This document shows, piece by piece, positions 1 through 8,032 of a stretch of DNA of 64,000 bases (positions within the stretch are counted from its first letter, which is position 1; each line of letters begins with the position of its first letter). A program made the translations under genes and the position numbers. The notes below the pieces were generated by a model that saw nothing but the letters and a program-made list of their open reading frames with translations, searched no databases and was not told the DNA's origin. The stretch comes from CBDFNC01 sp965249895 (GTDB lineage Bacteria > Pseudomonadota > Gammaproteobacteria > Enterobacterales > CBDFNC01), in assembly GCA_965249895.1 (NCBI GenBank), contig CBDFNC010000001.1:186001-250000 (forward strand), given 5' to 3'.

Positions 1-199
1 ACTCCCCAGCTGGGGTAAGTTTGGCGCGTTGCTTACTGCGATCAAACAGGGGTACGCCCAGGTCTGTTTCAAGTTTTTGCATAGTGTAGGTTAACGCCGA
101 GGGAACTTTGAATAAGGTCTCGGCAGCAGCGGCAAAACTGCCCTTATTGTTTATGGTATCCAGAACTCTGAGCGCATCGAGTGTTACTGCATGGTGCAT
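1..199 (-). CDS. LysR-family transcriptional regulator, N-terminal part (runs off the left edge)
   Basis: The reverse strand from 199 reads an open frame of 66 codons to the window edge with a typical LysR helix-turn-helix: an opening V-T-L-D-A-L-R-V-L stretch, G-S-F-A-A-A-A-E recognition helices, then Q-K-L-E-T-D-L-G and L-F-D-R-S-K. The start is the ATG at 197-199. The effector-binding domain lies outside the window. The gene is divergent from doxX and pirin, and a perfect palindrome lies between them at 260-283, so it probably controls that pair. That assignment is inference from the layout; LysR proteins commonly regulate their divergent neighbour. Confidence 0.85.
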   Translation of the reverse strand, partial: MHHAVTLDALRVLDTINNKGSFAAAAETLFKVPSALTYTMQKLETDLGVPLFDRSKQRAKLTPAGE

Positions 200-259
200 A
201 ACTTTTCCTTTATTCAAAATATTTGAACTGACAGCTCAAAACCTTCCAATTTTTTATCT

Positions 260-283
260 TAGCTAGTTTACCTAAACTAGCTA
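260..283. promoter_or_regulatory. Perfect 11-bp palindrome between lysR and doxX, candidate LysR operator
   Basis: TAGCTAGTTTA, two bases, then its exact reverse complement. It lies 61 bp from the lysR start and 74 bp from the doxX start. Its place in a divergent LysR intergenic region suggests the regulator's binding site. The binding role is inferred. Confidence 0.5.
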
Positions 284-356
284 TCAATCACAGCAGCGAG
301 CAATTAATCGCTTCCTGTCTGGAGAAATCAGGTTTAAAAATTTTGAGGTGAATATT

Positions 357-803
357 ATGAATATGCAAACATTGAAATCCATTCTTACCAGCCAGGCTGG
401 TTTTGCCGCGCTCAGTTTACGAATTCCAATTGGGATTATTTTTATGGCTCACGGTTCGCAGAAGTTATTTGGTTGGTTTGGCGGTTATGGCCTGGAAGGA
501 ACCGGCCAGTGGATGGAATCCATCGGCCTTGCTCCCGGATTTTTAATGGCTTTTCTAGCTGGTAGCGCAGAGTTCCTGGGTGGTTTGTTTATTTTACTCG
601 GCCTGTTAACGCGTCCAACCGCAGTGGTTTTAGCTGTCTTTTTGTTGGTGGCTATCGTTTCGGTGCATTTACAAAATGGTCTGTTTATGTCCAACAACGG
701 TTATGAGTTTGGTCTTGCCTTGTTGGCTGTGGTGGTGTCTCTGGTTTTTTCTGGGGCAGGGAAATTATCCGCAGACAATATGCTGGCGAAGCAACTGGCT
801 TAA
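357..803 (+). CDS. DoxX-family inner-membrane protein
   Basis: A hydrophobic protein of 148 residues with about four membrane segments and the family's early R-I-P-I-G-I-I-F-M-A-H-G-S-Q-K-L-F-G-W-F-G-G-type signature broken over two helices. A GTG at 348 lies in frame, but GAGGTG at 345-350 is well spaced as ribosome binding site for the ATG at 357, which I take as the start. DoxX proteins are small integral membrane proteins linked to redox and thiol stress, with no settled biochemical activity. The gene is followed after 26 bp by a pirin gene, a frequent pairing in Proteobacteria, and is probably controlled by the divergent LysR protein. Confidence 0.88.
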   Translation: MNMQTLKSILTSQAGFAALSLRIPIGIIFMAHGSQKLFGWFGGYGLEGTGQWMESIGLAPGFLMAFLAGSAEFLGGLFILLGLLTRPTAVVLAVFLLVAIVSVHLQNGLFMSNNGYEFGLALLAVVVSLVFSGAGKLSADNMLAKQLA

Positions 804-829
804 CGAAATTATTCCGGGGAGAGACAGTT

Positions 830-1525
830 ATGATCAAGGTGAGAAACGCATCTGAAAGAGGCAGGGCTTCGTTTGGTTGGTTGGATAGTAGGCATACTTT
901 CTCCTTCGGCAACTATTATGACCCAAGACACATGGGCTTCTCTAGTCTAAGAGTGATCAATGACGATATCGTTAAGCCTGGCGCTGGTTTTGATACCCAC
1001 GGGCACAGAGATATGGAGATCATCAGCCTGGTACTAGAAGGGTCGATTGCTCATAAAGACAGCGAAGCTAATGTGCAGGTGTTACCGGCCGGTGAGTTTC
1101 AACTGATGTCCGCTGGATCTGGTATTCGACATAGTGAATACAATGCGTCCAAGACAGATAAACTACGCTTTTTGCAGATCTGGATTGAACCCAAGACCCA
1201 TGGCGGCAAGCCGGGTTATCAGCAAAAGCGCTTCAGTCAGAAGCAGGGGATTACCAAGATAGTTACGCCGACAGGCAAAGGTGGCACACTGGCGATTAAG
1301 CAGAATGCTTATTTAAGTCAGTTGATATTGGCGCCGGACATGACTGAAACATATCGGGTAGCAGAGGGTCGGCAAGTCTATATTCACCAGATTGATGGTG
1401 AGCTGTTGGCTGATGAAACCCTGCTTGAAGGTGGTGATGGCGCCAAGGTGTCCCGCCAGTCATCCATTACCTTAAAGAACTGTGGTAACAAGCCAGTCAA
1501 AGCGCTTATTTTTGACTTACCTTAA
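830..1525 (+). CDS. Pirin-family bicupin, YhhW-like (quercetinase-type)
   Basis: A 231-residue protein, the same length as E. coli YhhW. The N-terminal cupin carries the pirin metal site: the H-x-H-x-D-M-E-I motif about residue 57, the downstream S-I-A-H-K-D-S, and the S-G-I-R-H-S-E-Y stretch near residue 100. A GGGGAGAG ribosome binding site lies just upstream of the ATG. YhhW-type pirins are metal-dependent and some cleave quercetin; the physiological substrate is usually unknown. It is probably co-transcribed with the DoxX gene, which suggests a detoxification or redox-stress pair. Confidence 0.88.
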   Translation: MIKVRNASERGRASFGWLDSRHTFSFGNYYDPRHMGFSSLRVINDDIVKPGAGFDTHGHRDMEIISLVLEGSIAHKDSEANVQVLPAGEFQLMSAGSGIRHSEYNASKTDKLRFLQIWIEPKTHGGKPGYQQKRFSQKQGITKIVTPTGKGGTLAIKQNAYLSQLILAPDMTETYRVAEGRQVYIHQIDGELLADETLLEGGDGAKVSRQSSITLKNCGNKPVKALIFDLP

Positions 1526-1651
1526 TTGCTTGTGTCTCCGTCATTATCGGGCTTGACCCGGTAATCCAGTGGCCTTAACCAGAGCCATCGAACTGCAAGT
1601 GTTGCTTCTCCGCTATCAGGAAAAAGTGACGATTTTCACAAAAATAACACC

Positions 1652-1689
1652 CTTGTGTAAAGATTAAGTGGAGTTAATCTTTACACAAG
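1652..1689. promoter_or_regulatory. Perfect 16-bp inverted repeat with 6-nt loop
   Basis: CTTGTGTAAAGATTAA, six bases, then its exact complement. It would form a long AT-rich hairpin without a U-tract on either side. It lies between pirin and a decayed PTS gene. It could be a terminator, an operator, or the end of a lost mobile element. No function can be assigned from sequence. Confidence 0.45.
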
Positions 1690-1699
1690 AATGGCTTAA

Positions 1700-1935
1700 T
1701 CTGACACAGTGTATTCTGCCAATAGCCACTCTGCCGCTGCCATCTTTGATCAAATACCCCTGCTTTTTGCCGCCGTATATTACGCGCTGTTTTATTTTTC
1801 CATCCGCTTCTTTAACATTAAAGTCATGGGTCGAGAAGATGATGAAACCACTGCCACAACTGGAGTGAATGCCGATAGCTCTGAGCTGGCTAAGGATTAT
1901 ATTACCGCACTGGGAGGGCGTAAAAACCTGTGATG
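1700..1935 (+). pseudogene. Remnant of a PTS EIICB permease (GlcNAc/glucose type)
   Basis: One frame encodes the end of an EIIC domain (hydrophobic run followed by R-F-F-N-I-K-V-M-G-R-E-D-D) and then the start of an EIIB domain (A-K-D-Y-I-T-A-L-G-G-R-K-N-L) before a stop at 1931-1933. The rest of EIIC and the phosphorylated cysteine of EIIB are missing. The G-R-E linker and A-L-G-G-x-x-N signature are characteristic of NagE/PtsG-type permeases. A nagA gene survives at 45.8-46.9 kb, so an N-acetylglucosamine permease is plausible, but that link is inference. Confidence 0.65.
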
Positions 1936-2117
1936 TTCATGACCGTAACTTCCCGGTAGGCAAAGTGGTGACCACTGTATTTGCGAAAACCCAGGCGGTG
2001 ATACGTCGTACCGGTGACAAAAACTGGGAGTTAGTGGTCCGTCGCAGTTTTGCAGACTACACCTGGCTGTGGCTGCAAGATGCGTGTAAAGAATATGGAC
2101 TGGTGGTTAAGGACTAG
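1936..2117 (+). pseudogene. 3' fragment of an unrecognised gene joined to the PTS remnant
   Basis: In a frame different from the PTS fragment, about 60 codons encode a well-behaved C-terminal sequence (…R-R-T-G-D-K-N-W-E-L-V-V-R-R-S-F…, ending K-E-Y-G-L-V-V-K-D). No start codon of its own is convincing; the ATG at 1869 lies inside the PTS fragment in the wrong frame. I do not recognise the family. The junction suggests a deletion that fused two gene remnants. Confidence 0.4.
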
Positions 2118-2195
2118 CATATCCGGCTCAGCCTAGGTTAGGTTGAGCCGACATTTTTCCCTTATACCCGCCCTACTTTCTAAAGAGATATACCA

Positions 2196-3062
2196 ATGAA
2201 TAAACAAGATAACCTCTGGATTCTTACGGCTCACTGTCCCAGCCGCCTTGGCACCGTGGATGTTGTCACCCGTTTCCTGGCTGACAATGAAAACTATGTG
2301 GTTGAGATCCACTCGTTCGATGATCGCGCTATGGATCTTTTTTGTATTCGTATTCAGTTCCGGCCTCAGTCGGATCAGTTTGATGCGCAGCAGTTTCACA
2401 ATGCGTTTGCCGATCGTGCACGAGCCTTCGATATGGAGTGGGAATTAACAGCGCCGGCACATAAGACACGGGTGGCGATCATGGTGTCTAAATACGATCA
2501 CTGCCTGAATGATCTTCTGTACCGCTATCGTACCGGAGAGCTTCCCATCGAGATCCCGGTGATCATCTCCAATCATCCGGATCTAAAGGATCTGGCTGAG
2601 TGGCACGGGATCCCTTACCACCATCTGCCGATCAGTGCTGAAACTAAACCTCAACAAGAGAAACAGGTACTGCAGCTGATTGAAGAGTATGACTGTGAGC
2701 TAGTGGTACTTGCCCGTTATATGCAAGTATTGTCCGCTGATATGTGTGAAAAATTAAGTGGCAAAGCCATTAATATCCATCACTCGCTGTTACCTGGTTT
2801 TAAAGGAGCTAAACCGTATCATCAAGCCTGGGACAAGGGCGTTAAACTTGTGGGTGCAACGGCTCACTATGTTAATGACGATCTGGACGAAGGGCCTATT
2901 ATCACTCAGGGGGTACAGGCGGTAGACCATAGCCATTATCCTGAAGATTTAGTGGCTAAGGGTCAGGATATTGAAAGCCAGACATTAGCTCGAGCGGTGA
3001 AGTATCACACAGAAAAGCGGGTGTTCCTGTTTGGTCATCGAACTGTGGTATTTGCAGACTAA
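2196..3062 (+). CDS. purU: Formyltetrahydrofolate deformylase
   Basis: A 288-residue protein with an N-terminal ACT domain (L-T-A-H-C-P-S-R-L-G near residue 10) and a C-terminal formyltransferase-type hydrolase domain (N-I-H-H-S-L-L-P-G-F-K-G-A-x-P-Y and A-H-Y-V-x-x-x-L-D-E-G-P-I-I). These carry the Asn-His-Asp catalytic set of PurU. It releases formate from 10-formyl-THF, which balances the one-carbon pool and feeds formate-dependent purine synthesis. A purine-rich AAAGAG lies upstream of the ATG. The gcv/glyA genes elsewhere in the window belong to the same folate economy but are not adjacent. Confidence 0.95.
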   Translation: MNKQDNLWILTAHCPSRLGTVDVVTRFLADNENYVVEIHSFDDRAMDLFCIRIQFRPQSDQFDAQQFHNAFADRARAFDMEWELTAPAHKTRVAIMVSKYDHCLNDLLYRYRTGELPIEIPVIISNHPDLKDLAEWHGIPYHHLPISAETKPQQEKQVLQLIEEYDCELVVLARYMQVLSADMCEKLSGKAINIHHSLLPGFKGAKPYHQAWDKGVKLVGATAHYVNDDLDEGPIITQGVQAVDHSHYPEDLVAKGQDIESQTLARAVKYHTEKRVFLFGHRTVVFAD

Positions 3063-3092
3063 GACAGCAAGTCATCTTCAGGCTTTATTTTT

Positions 3093-3128
3093 GCTCTCTG
3101 TGGTTAAACAGCTAATACCACAGAGAGC
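3093..3128. terminator. 12-bp inverted repeat between convergent genes
   Basis: GCTCTCTGTGGT, 12 bases, then its exact complement, centred between purU and the convergent small secreted gene. There is no U-tract, so a bidirectional terminator is likely from position but not certain. Confidence 0.5.
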
Positions 3129-3144
3129 ACTGAAGTTCTGAGGG

Positions 3145-3333
3145 CTAAAAAGAATGACCTCCTCTGATTTGGCATAGTATGGCTGGCATACGCCTGGCTG
3201 CGCCATTTGGCATTACGCAACTTTGAGCGCGCATTGCACCTCCGCCACTTTGCCCCATGGCTTGCACACTGGGAGCCCAGCTAAATCCAATCACTGCAAC
3301 AAGAGATACAGCAAGTAAAGTCTTAACAAACAT
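3145..3333 (-). CDS. Small secreted protein of unknown function
   Basis: A 62-residue protein with a clear signal peptide: positively charged start, hydrophobic core, and likely cleavage after V-Q-A. The ATG at 3331-3333 is chosen because GGAGG lies 5 bases upstream; an in-frame ATG 12 bp further up lacks this. The mature part is about 38 residues, rich in Gly, Met and Arg, with two cysteines that could form one disulphide. I do not recognise the family. Confidence 0.65.
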   Translation of the reverse strand: MFVKTLLAVSLVAVIGFSWAPSVQAMGQSGGGAMRAQSCVMPNGAARRMPAILCQIRGGHSF

Positions 3334-3718
3334 TACAACCTCCAATACTGAGCGTTTGCCTGCTACTTAGCAGATTGGGCTTGAATTACATTTAATCGCA
3401 ATTGTTAGCCCTACTTTTTATGTTGGTATAGGAAGGTAAATTCCGCAAAGGAAGGCGGGAAACAGCAGTCAGCTGTGGGAAGATAATATAGTCTGATCAA
3501 TTTTTTGCTCTTCGCCCATTGCGCTCAACTCTGAAGTTTGAGCATCAGTACGACGGGTAGGTATTTACAAGATATTTTGTAATGGTTGCGTACCTGGTTT
3601 TCTAAGCTTATTTAATCAAACTAATGGACATTATTGAGTTAGGGTGTATTCCCTAACTCAATTCATTCAGATAGAAATCTCTATCTGAAGTAAGCGAGTT
3701 TCCCTATAGATATTTTAG
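3334..3718. other. Non-coding gap with two tandem hairpins
   Basis: No convincing gene. Two inverted repeats lie at the right end. ATTGAGTTAGGG with its complement spans roughly 3635-3662, and TTCAGATAGA with its complement spans roughly 3667-3690. They follow the minus-strand GNAT gene and may end its transcription. Confidence 0.5.
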
Positions 3719-4231
3719 TTATTCACTGAATGCCTGATGATAAGCCACTTCACCAACAGGTACAGCGCATTCATCATCACGTAGCGACTGAATCAAAAAG
3801 TATTCCACAGGCACGCCCGGCAGTGTCAGGTTTGTATGTGGTTTGAAACCAAAACGGCCGTAGTAACCTGGCTCACCAAGCAGTACAACACCCTCCGCTT
3901 CTTGTGCTTTTAGTTGAGACATGCCCGTTGTAATATGCCTGCCTATACCCTCTCCTTGGCGTTCTGGAGTCACTGACACCGGCCCCAGCCCATACCAGTT
4001 AGATGAAACTCCACCAATAGTCACCGAAGAAAAGGCTATATGGCCAACAATCCCTGTTTTATCTTCGGCAACCAAAGATAAAGTCAGTGCACCACTGTCA
4101 CGAAGCTTATTGATGATCAGGTGCTCGGTAGGTTTAGCTCCCAGTGCATGATGAGGATGATTTTCAAACGCCTGATAGGTTAATGCTTCGATCGCATTAT
4201 GATCTGAAATAGTTTCGGTTCTGATTTTCAT
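3719..4231 (-). CDS. GNAT-family N-acetyltransferase (YhbS-like)
   Basis: A 170-residue single-domain acetyltransferase. The acetyl-CoA loop is visible at residues 84-99 (P-V-S-V-T-P-E-R-Q-G-E-G-I-G-R-H), followed by the L-G-E-P-G-Y-Y-G-R-F-G-F segment typical of the YhbS/COG3153 group. The substrate cannot be read from sequence. Its ATG overlaps the stop codon of the decayed upstream gene as ATGA, so it was once translationally coupled to a MerR-methyltransferase protein. Confidence 0.85.
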   Translation of the reverse strand: MKIRTETISDHNAIEALTYQAFENHPHHALGAKPTEHLIINKLRDSGALTLSLVAEDKTGIVGHIAFSSVTIGGVSSNWYGLGPVSVTPERQGEGIGRHITTGMSQLKAQEAEGVVLLGEPGYYGRFGFKPHTNLTLPGVPVEYFLIQSLRDDECAVPVGEVAYHQAFSE

Positions 4232-4983
4232 TTTTTACCTTTCTTTTGTAATACAAATATCTGGTAGCCGTACTGACCTAAATATTTCTGATGTATGCCT
4301 AACTCTCTCTGTATATCGATGAGCGCTTCGGACGTAAATGTCCTCTGCGTGAATAGTTTCACTTTAGTATTCTACGGTTCGAGATAATTTCTCCACGCTT
4401 CCTTGCTCAACTCAAAGCTCTCGATCAACCAATCACCAGCTTTCTCCATCATTTGACATCTACGGACAACGGTTTCTATCTCCGAATAGCTTTGTTGTCA
4501 GAACTCAAGGGCTTCATCATCTGGTGAGTCTGTTAACCTGACTAAATCACTTACTACTAAATATCCTTCTGCTTTGATGAAAGGCTTCCAGCTACTCAGC
4601 GCCTGCTGTACACCTATGATGTAAGCGCTGCCTTCAGACCAGATCACATCAAACTAATGTTCAGCAAAAGGCATATTTTCGTCATACTCGCACAGACGGG
4701 AGTAACTCTATATCGTAATGATTTCCGGCACAGGCTCTCCTTCAAACAGCTCACGCAGTGTTCGTCATTATCCAATGCTATGATATAAAACTGAATGTGT
4801 TCAGACATTACGGTCGTAGCTACACCTCTCCCACAGCCGATGTCCAGTAGTTCACCAAATTTAACAGGATAGCATTGAGCGCCCTTAATGAATCAATTTC
4901 AGCACCTAGCCCAAGCTTTTCGTAATACAGCAGGATCGAGCGGCTTAACCCGACTTTTTATGCCAATTCGAAATACGATACAT
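4228..4983 (-). pseudogene. Decayed MerR-type regulator / SAM-methyltransferase gene
   Basis: The first 40 codons on the reverse strand recall a MerR DNA-binding domain across a frameshift (M-Y-R-I-S…, then S-R-S-I-L-L-Y-Y-E-K-L-G-L). Further on comes a class I methyltransferase motif I (L-L-D-I-G-C-G-R-G) near 4830-4860 and later motifs including D-V-I-W-S-E-G-S and G-Y-L-V-V-S-D-L. Several in-frame stops and at least two frame changes break it. The final codons end in TGA overlapping the GNAT start. MerR-methyltransferase fusions exist; part of the regulator core seems deleted here. Confidence 0.7.
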
Positions 4984-5520
4984 GGACTGTCCTCTTCTTT
5001 ATGCCCACACCATGAACTATGAAGCTTTAGACAGGCCAAGACTAACTTTCACAAAATGGAAAAATTTAAGATATGAGTGGTAGGACTACTGTTTGCACAA
5101 ATGCGGGCTGATCTTGCTTTGGCCCCATCGATTAATTTTTCTAAGCCAATTTTAGCGTGCCAACGCATCACTGGAACGCTTGCTTTAACACGAAATGGGG
5201 CAAAAACAAATTAGAGATAGCTCATTAATGTCGGGCCAAATGTAAGGTTTGATCGTGTTGTACCAGCCCTAGTGTCAGTTCGTGTATGAGTCAATACAAC
5301 TGCGTTGGTGTTTTAAGCATCCCCCCCCACAAACTAAACCGAAATAAATAGCCGTATTTAAAAATTCATTTACAAGCCCCACATTAGATTGTTATGTTTC
5401 TTCTGGGCTTGCAGGACGCCCATCTCGTGAAAGTTATTCCACCTGTTGTGTAAGCCAAAAACTTACTTACTCTACGATTCGGCCCCTAACGAGACAGGCC
5501 AAAAGTTCGATGGAGTTTGT
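4984..5520. other. Non-coding gap with a short repeated motif
   Basis: No supportable gene. The stretch CACGAAATGGGGCAAAA near 5200 recurs almost unchanged near 7330, followed in both cases by a loosely similar segment containing a GATC…TACCAG core. A run of eight cytosines lies near 5321. Confidence 0.4.
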
Positions 5521-5997
5521 ATGCACGATCGAAAAATATCTCAAGGTTCAACACCACAGAACCCCACCAAAACGAATAGTCAAATTGAAGCCCTATTGCG
5601 AGAAGCTCGAAAATTACATCGTGCCGCTAAAACTGGCTCTATATCCCAAGCGTTACCTGCCTTAAGACGAATTCAAGCAGCAGGTGTTTGCCATGATAAA
5701 TCTGTCTCAAATCTATTTAAAGAACGTCAAACCTTGCAACGTAAACACTTTCTTAGAATGTTGGCGATTGAAGCAGGATACTCCAGCTGGGAAATATACA
5801 AACCTGTGCTGTTAACTATGTCTGAGCAAGCTTCTGTGAATTCAAGTCATGACGGGAATGCCATATCAACCCTTAACTTGTGGTTTTCCACTGAGCAGCA
5901 AGCTCAAGTATACGCAAAACAAAACGGTGGCAGAGTATTAAACTACGGTCACCAGGCGCTCGCTATTTTGGATGATAGCCAGCGAGGTGAGCACTGA
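5521..5997 (+). CDS. Hypothetical protein, first gene of a two-gene operon
   Basis: A 158-residue soluble, basic protein. The ATG at 5521 has GGAG five bases upstream; a longer TTG-started frame from 5446 is less likely. The middle holds an arginine-rich helical stretch (A-L-P-A-L-R-R-I-Q, then Q-T-L-Q-R-K-H-F-L-R-M-L-A-I-E-A-G). That pattern occurs in uncharacterised proteobacterial proteins; I cannot assign a function. Its stop overlaps the start of the next gene by one base (TGATG), indicating translational coupling to the DUF4281 membrane protein. Confidence 0.75.
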   Translation: MHDRKISQGSTPQNPTKTNSQIEALLREARKLHRAAKTGSISQALPALRRIQAAGVCHDKSVSNLFKERQTLQRKHFLRMLAIEAGYSSWEIYKPVLLTMSEQASVNSSHDGNAISTLNLWFSTEQQAQVYAKQNGGRVLNYGHQALAILDDSQRGEH

Positions 5998-6443
5998 TGA
6001 TAGCTAATCTAGCGTTTGAAATCGGCAGTAGCGTGGCGCTGTTGGGCTGGCTATGTTTAGCTATTGGCTCGATAAACACCACTAATAGAACTGGTTACTG
6101 GTTGCTACTCTCAGGTGGGCGACTTGTACCTATCGTACTCTCGGCACTATACGTATTTCTAATGATTAAGTTCTGGGGCAGCGCTCCAGATGGCGGCTTT
6201 TCTAGTCTTGAAAGCGTCAGCATGTTATTTGAATCACAGGGTAATTTAGCAGGTGGGTGGATACACTTTTTGGCATTTGACTTGTTTGTCGGTCGATGGA
6301 TGATCGATGATGTAGATAAATCAAAGAAAGCTAAATGGCGATTAATTCCGTGTTTACCGCTGACGTTTTTTTATGGGCCCGCGGGGTTGCTGCTCTATTT
6401 TTCATTTAATGTCATATTTAATCGCAACAAGTCTCTAGTTTAG
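5997..6443 (+). CDS. ABA4-like (DUF4281) integral membrane protein
   Basis: A 148-residue protein with about four membrane helices and the two family signatures: H-F-L-A-F-D-L-F-V-G-R-W near residue 92 and F-Y-G-P-A-G-L-L-L-Y near residue 123. The family is named after plant ABA4, needed for neoxanthin formation; bacterial members have no proven role, though links to carotenoid or quinone chemistry have been proposed. No carotenoid gene is seen nearby. The gene is coupled to the upstream ORF by a one-base stop/start overlap. Confidence 0.75.
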   Translation: MIANLAFEIGSSVALLGWLCLAIGSINTTNRTGYWLLLSGGRLVPIVLSALYVFLMIKFWGSAPDGGFSSLESVSMLFESQGNLAGGWIHFLAFDLFVGRWMIDDVDKSKKAKWRLIPCLPLTFFYGPAGLLLYFSFNVIFNRNKSLV

Positions 6444-6588
6444 ACAGAGAGTTGGTTTTTATCACTGGCACAGCCAATTCACTATACAAAAGGACTTTGT
6501 TGGTCGCACTCGTTATATTGATAGCCTGGATATGACGAGTGCTGACCTTCTTTGCCTTATTATACCAATAAAAAGGAATCGAAATACT

Positions 6589-7083
6589 ATGGCAAGGTTA
6601 ATTATGGTTTGTGGCCCTACTGGTGTAGGGAAAACAACTTATTCGCTAAAGCTTTGTAAAGAAATAGACGCAGTACGCTTTTCAATTGATCCTTGGATGC
6701 AAACCCTATTTTCCAAAGATATGGTTTCGCTTGACTATGGCTGGATGATTGAACGAGTCAATCGCTGCTACGAGCAAATTTGGGAAGTCAGCGAACAGAT
6801 TATTGCGCTGGATGGCACGGTGATTCTAGATCTTGGATTTACCACAAAAGAACAGCGACATGTCTTTACTGATCGAGCGAAAGCTTTAGGCATTAATGCA
6901 GAAGTTCATTATTTGGATGCGCCAACAGACACGCGTCGACAGCGCGTCGAGAAGCGGAATTTGGAAAAAGATCCAGCTGTGTATGCGTTTGAAGTCACAA
7001 ATGGCATGTTTGACTTTATGGAGCCAAGGTTTGAAGTGCCAGATGAAAAAGAGCTCAAATATGGCTGTAAAGTAAGCGCTTAA
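6589..7083 (+). CDS. P-loop kinase-like ATPase (AAA_33 type)
   Basis: A 164-residue protein starting with a Walker A loop, G-P-T-G-V-G-K-T-T at residues 9-17, and a lid-like R-Q-R-V-E-K-R-N-L-E-K motif near residue 120. This layout matches small nucleotide or antibiotic kinase-like and zeta-toxin-like proteins. The ATG at 6589 is chosen because the P-loop then begins at the expected distance and an AAAGGA lies upstream; the frame is also open from 6532. The substrate is unknown. Confidence 0.75.
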   Translation: MARLIMVCGPTGVGKTTYSLKLCKEIDAVRFSIDPWMQTLFSKDMVSLDYGWMIERVNRCYEQIWEVSEQIIALDGTVILDLGFTTKEQRHVFTDRAKALGINAEVHYLDAPTDTRRQRVEKRNLEKDPAVYAFEVTNGMFDFMEPRFEVPDEKELKYGCKVSA

Positions 7084-7555
7084 GAGAGCGTTACATTTTG
7101 CCTGAATCGACTAGAGATTAAGTGTAGTTATGGATTTTAGTAACCTAACAGATGCACTGATACTTATAGCGAGTAGTGCATTCGTTGCGCAATTTTGGGG
7201 CTGGTTGGTTATTTGCGAGAACACTAGCCATGGGCGCAGATAGTGCCAATATGTCAAAACAAGAAGTAACTCTATTTGTCGGATGAATTTTGGTATCGAA
7301 AAACAACACTCGATTGCGCAGCTTCTAGCACGGAATGGGGCAAAAGCGAGTTAACCGAACAACTACGACGGATAAACTCCTGAAGTTGATCTTATACCAG
7401 TCGCGATATCTCAGGTTATCCGAAACCCAACCCGGCACATTTTTTGACATGGGCGCTTTAGGCCGCGAGGCGTGCAAAATTGATCAGACTTAATGTAACC
7501 GATTAAACTTTATTGTCTTCCCACAAATGCTACATTTCTCCTGCCCACATAAAGC
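7084..7555. other. Non-coding gap with two dispersed repeats
   Basis: Contains the second copy of the CACGRAATGGGGCAAAA motif (about 7330) and one copy of a ~110-bp repeat (7409-7520). A 36-codon frame from 7130 encodes a hydrophobic peptide but has no ribosome binding site, so I do not call it. Confidence 0.5.
7409..7520. repeat. Dispersed ~110-bp repeat, copy A
   Basis: Shares with 8925-9036 the string GGTTATCCGAAA, then CCAACC-GG-ACA, TTTTTGAC, GCTTTAGG, GTGCAAAATTGATCA and ACTTTATTGT, in the same order and spacing. A weaker third relative lies near 8805-8860. The copies bracket the RES-Xre locus. No terminal repeats are evident. Confidence 0.6.
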
Positions 7556-8032
7556 TCAAGACAGCCCTGTGAATGCACGCTCGTTAAACAGCTTATCAGT
7601 TAACTCGACCAGTTTAAGCGCTTTGCATGACGGATGTACTACATTTACCAACGCGATAGACTCCATGCCATTGGGTGTAGCAGCACTCGGCACCTCGAGA
7701 CAGAGGTTGGCATTTGATTTTAACCAGCGCTCACCGATTAATTGTGTGGTGAGAGGGTGAGGATAGGCCGCCCAGTTTTTTGGTAATGGCTCAGCAAGAG
7801 CGTCGACCAAGCTCGCTTCCACCTGGTAACTGGCCAACCTATAGTTCTTAGGTACAAGTCGAGGGGAAGGTAGGTAGTTAGCCATCTCAAGCATTGCCAC
7901 GGCAGGCGAAAAAGAAAAATACATGACCTGGTATCCCTTGGGGTTCCAGCGTGCACCTCGCTGATAACTCCCGCCCAAACCTGAAAAGTTGTCCACATAC
8001 TCTTCAGGGCATATACGGTAAAGATGACGCAT
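7556..8032 (-). CDS. RES-domain toxin (NAD+-degrading)
   Basis: A 158-residue RES protein. The residues that name the family are present: Arg28 in G-A-R-W-N, Glu49 in A-M-L-E-M and Ser116 in L-E-V-P-S. Characterised RES toxins, such as MbcT and Res, deplete cellular NAD+. The gene directly follows its antitoxin gene, with the antitoxin TAA overlapping this ATG by one base. This antitoxin-first order and coupling is standard for RES-Xre modules. Confidence 0.9.
   Translation of the reverse strand: MRHLYRICPEEYVDNFSGLGGSYQRGARWNPKGYQVMYFSFSPAVAMLEMANYLPSPRLVPKNYRLASYQVEASLVDALAEPLPKNWAAYPHPLTTQLIGERWLKSNANLCLEVPSAATPNGMESIALVNVVHPSCKALKLVELTDKLFNERAFTGLS

Noticed and set aside
5100..7520. Integron cassette array
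   Set aside because: The repeated motif lacks the paired core sites of attC and no integrase gene is near.
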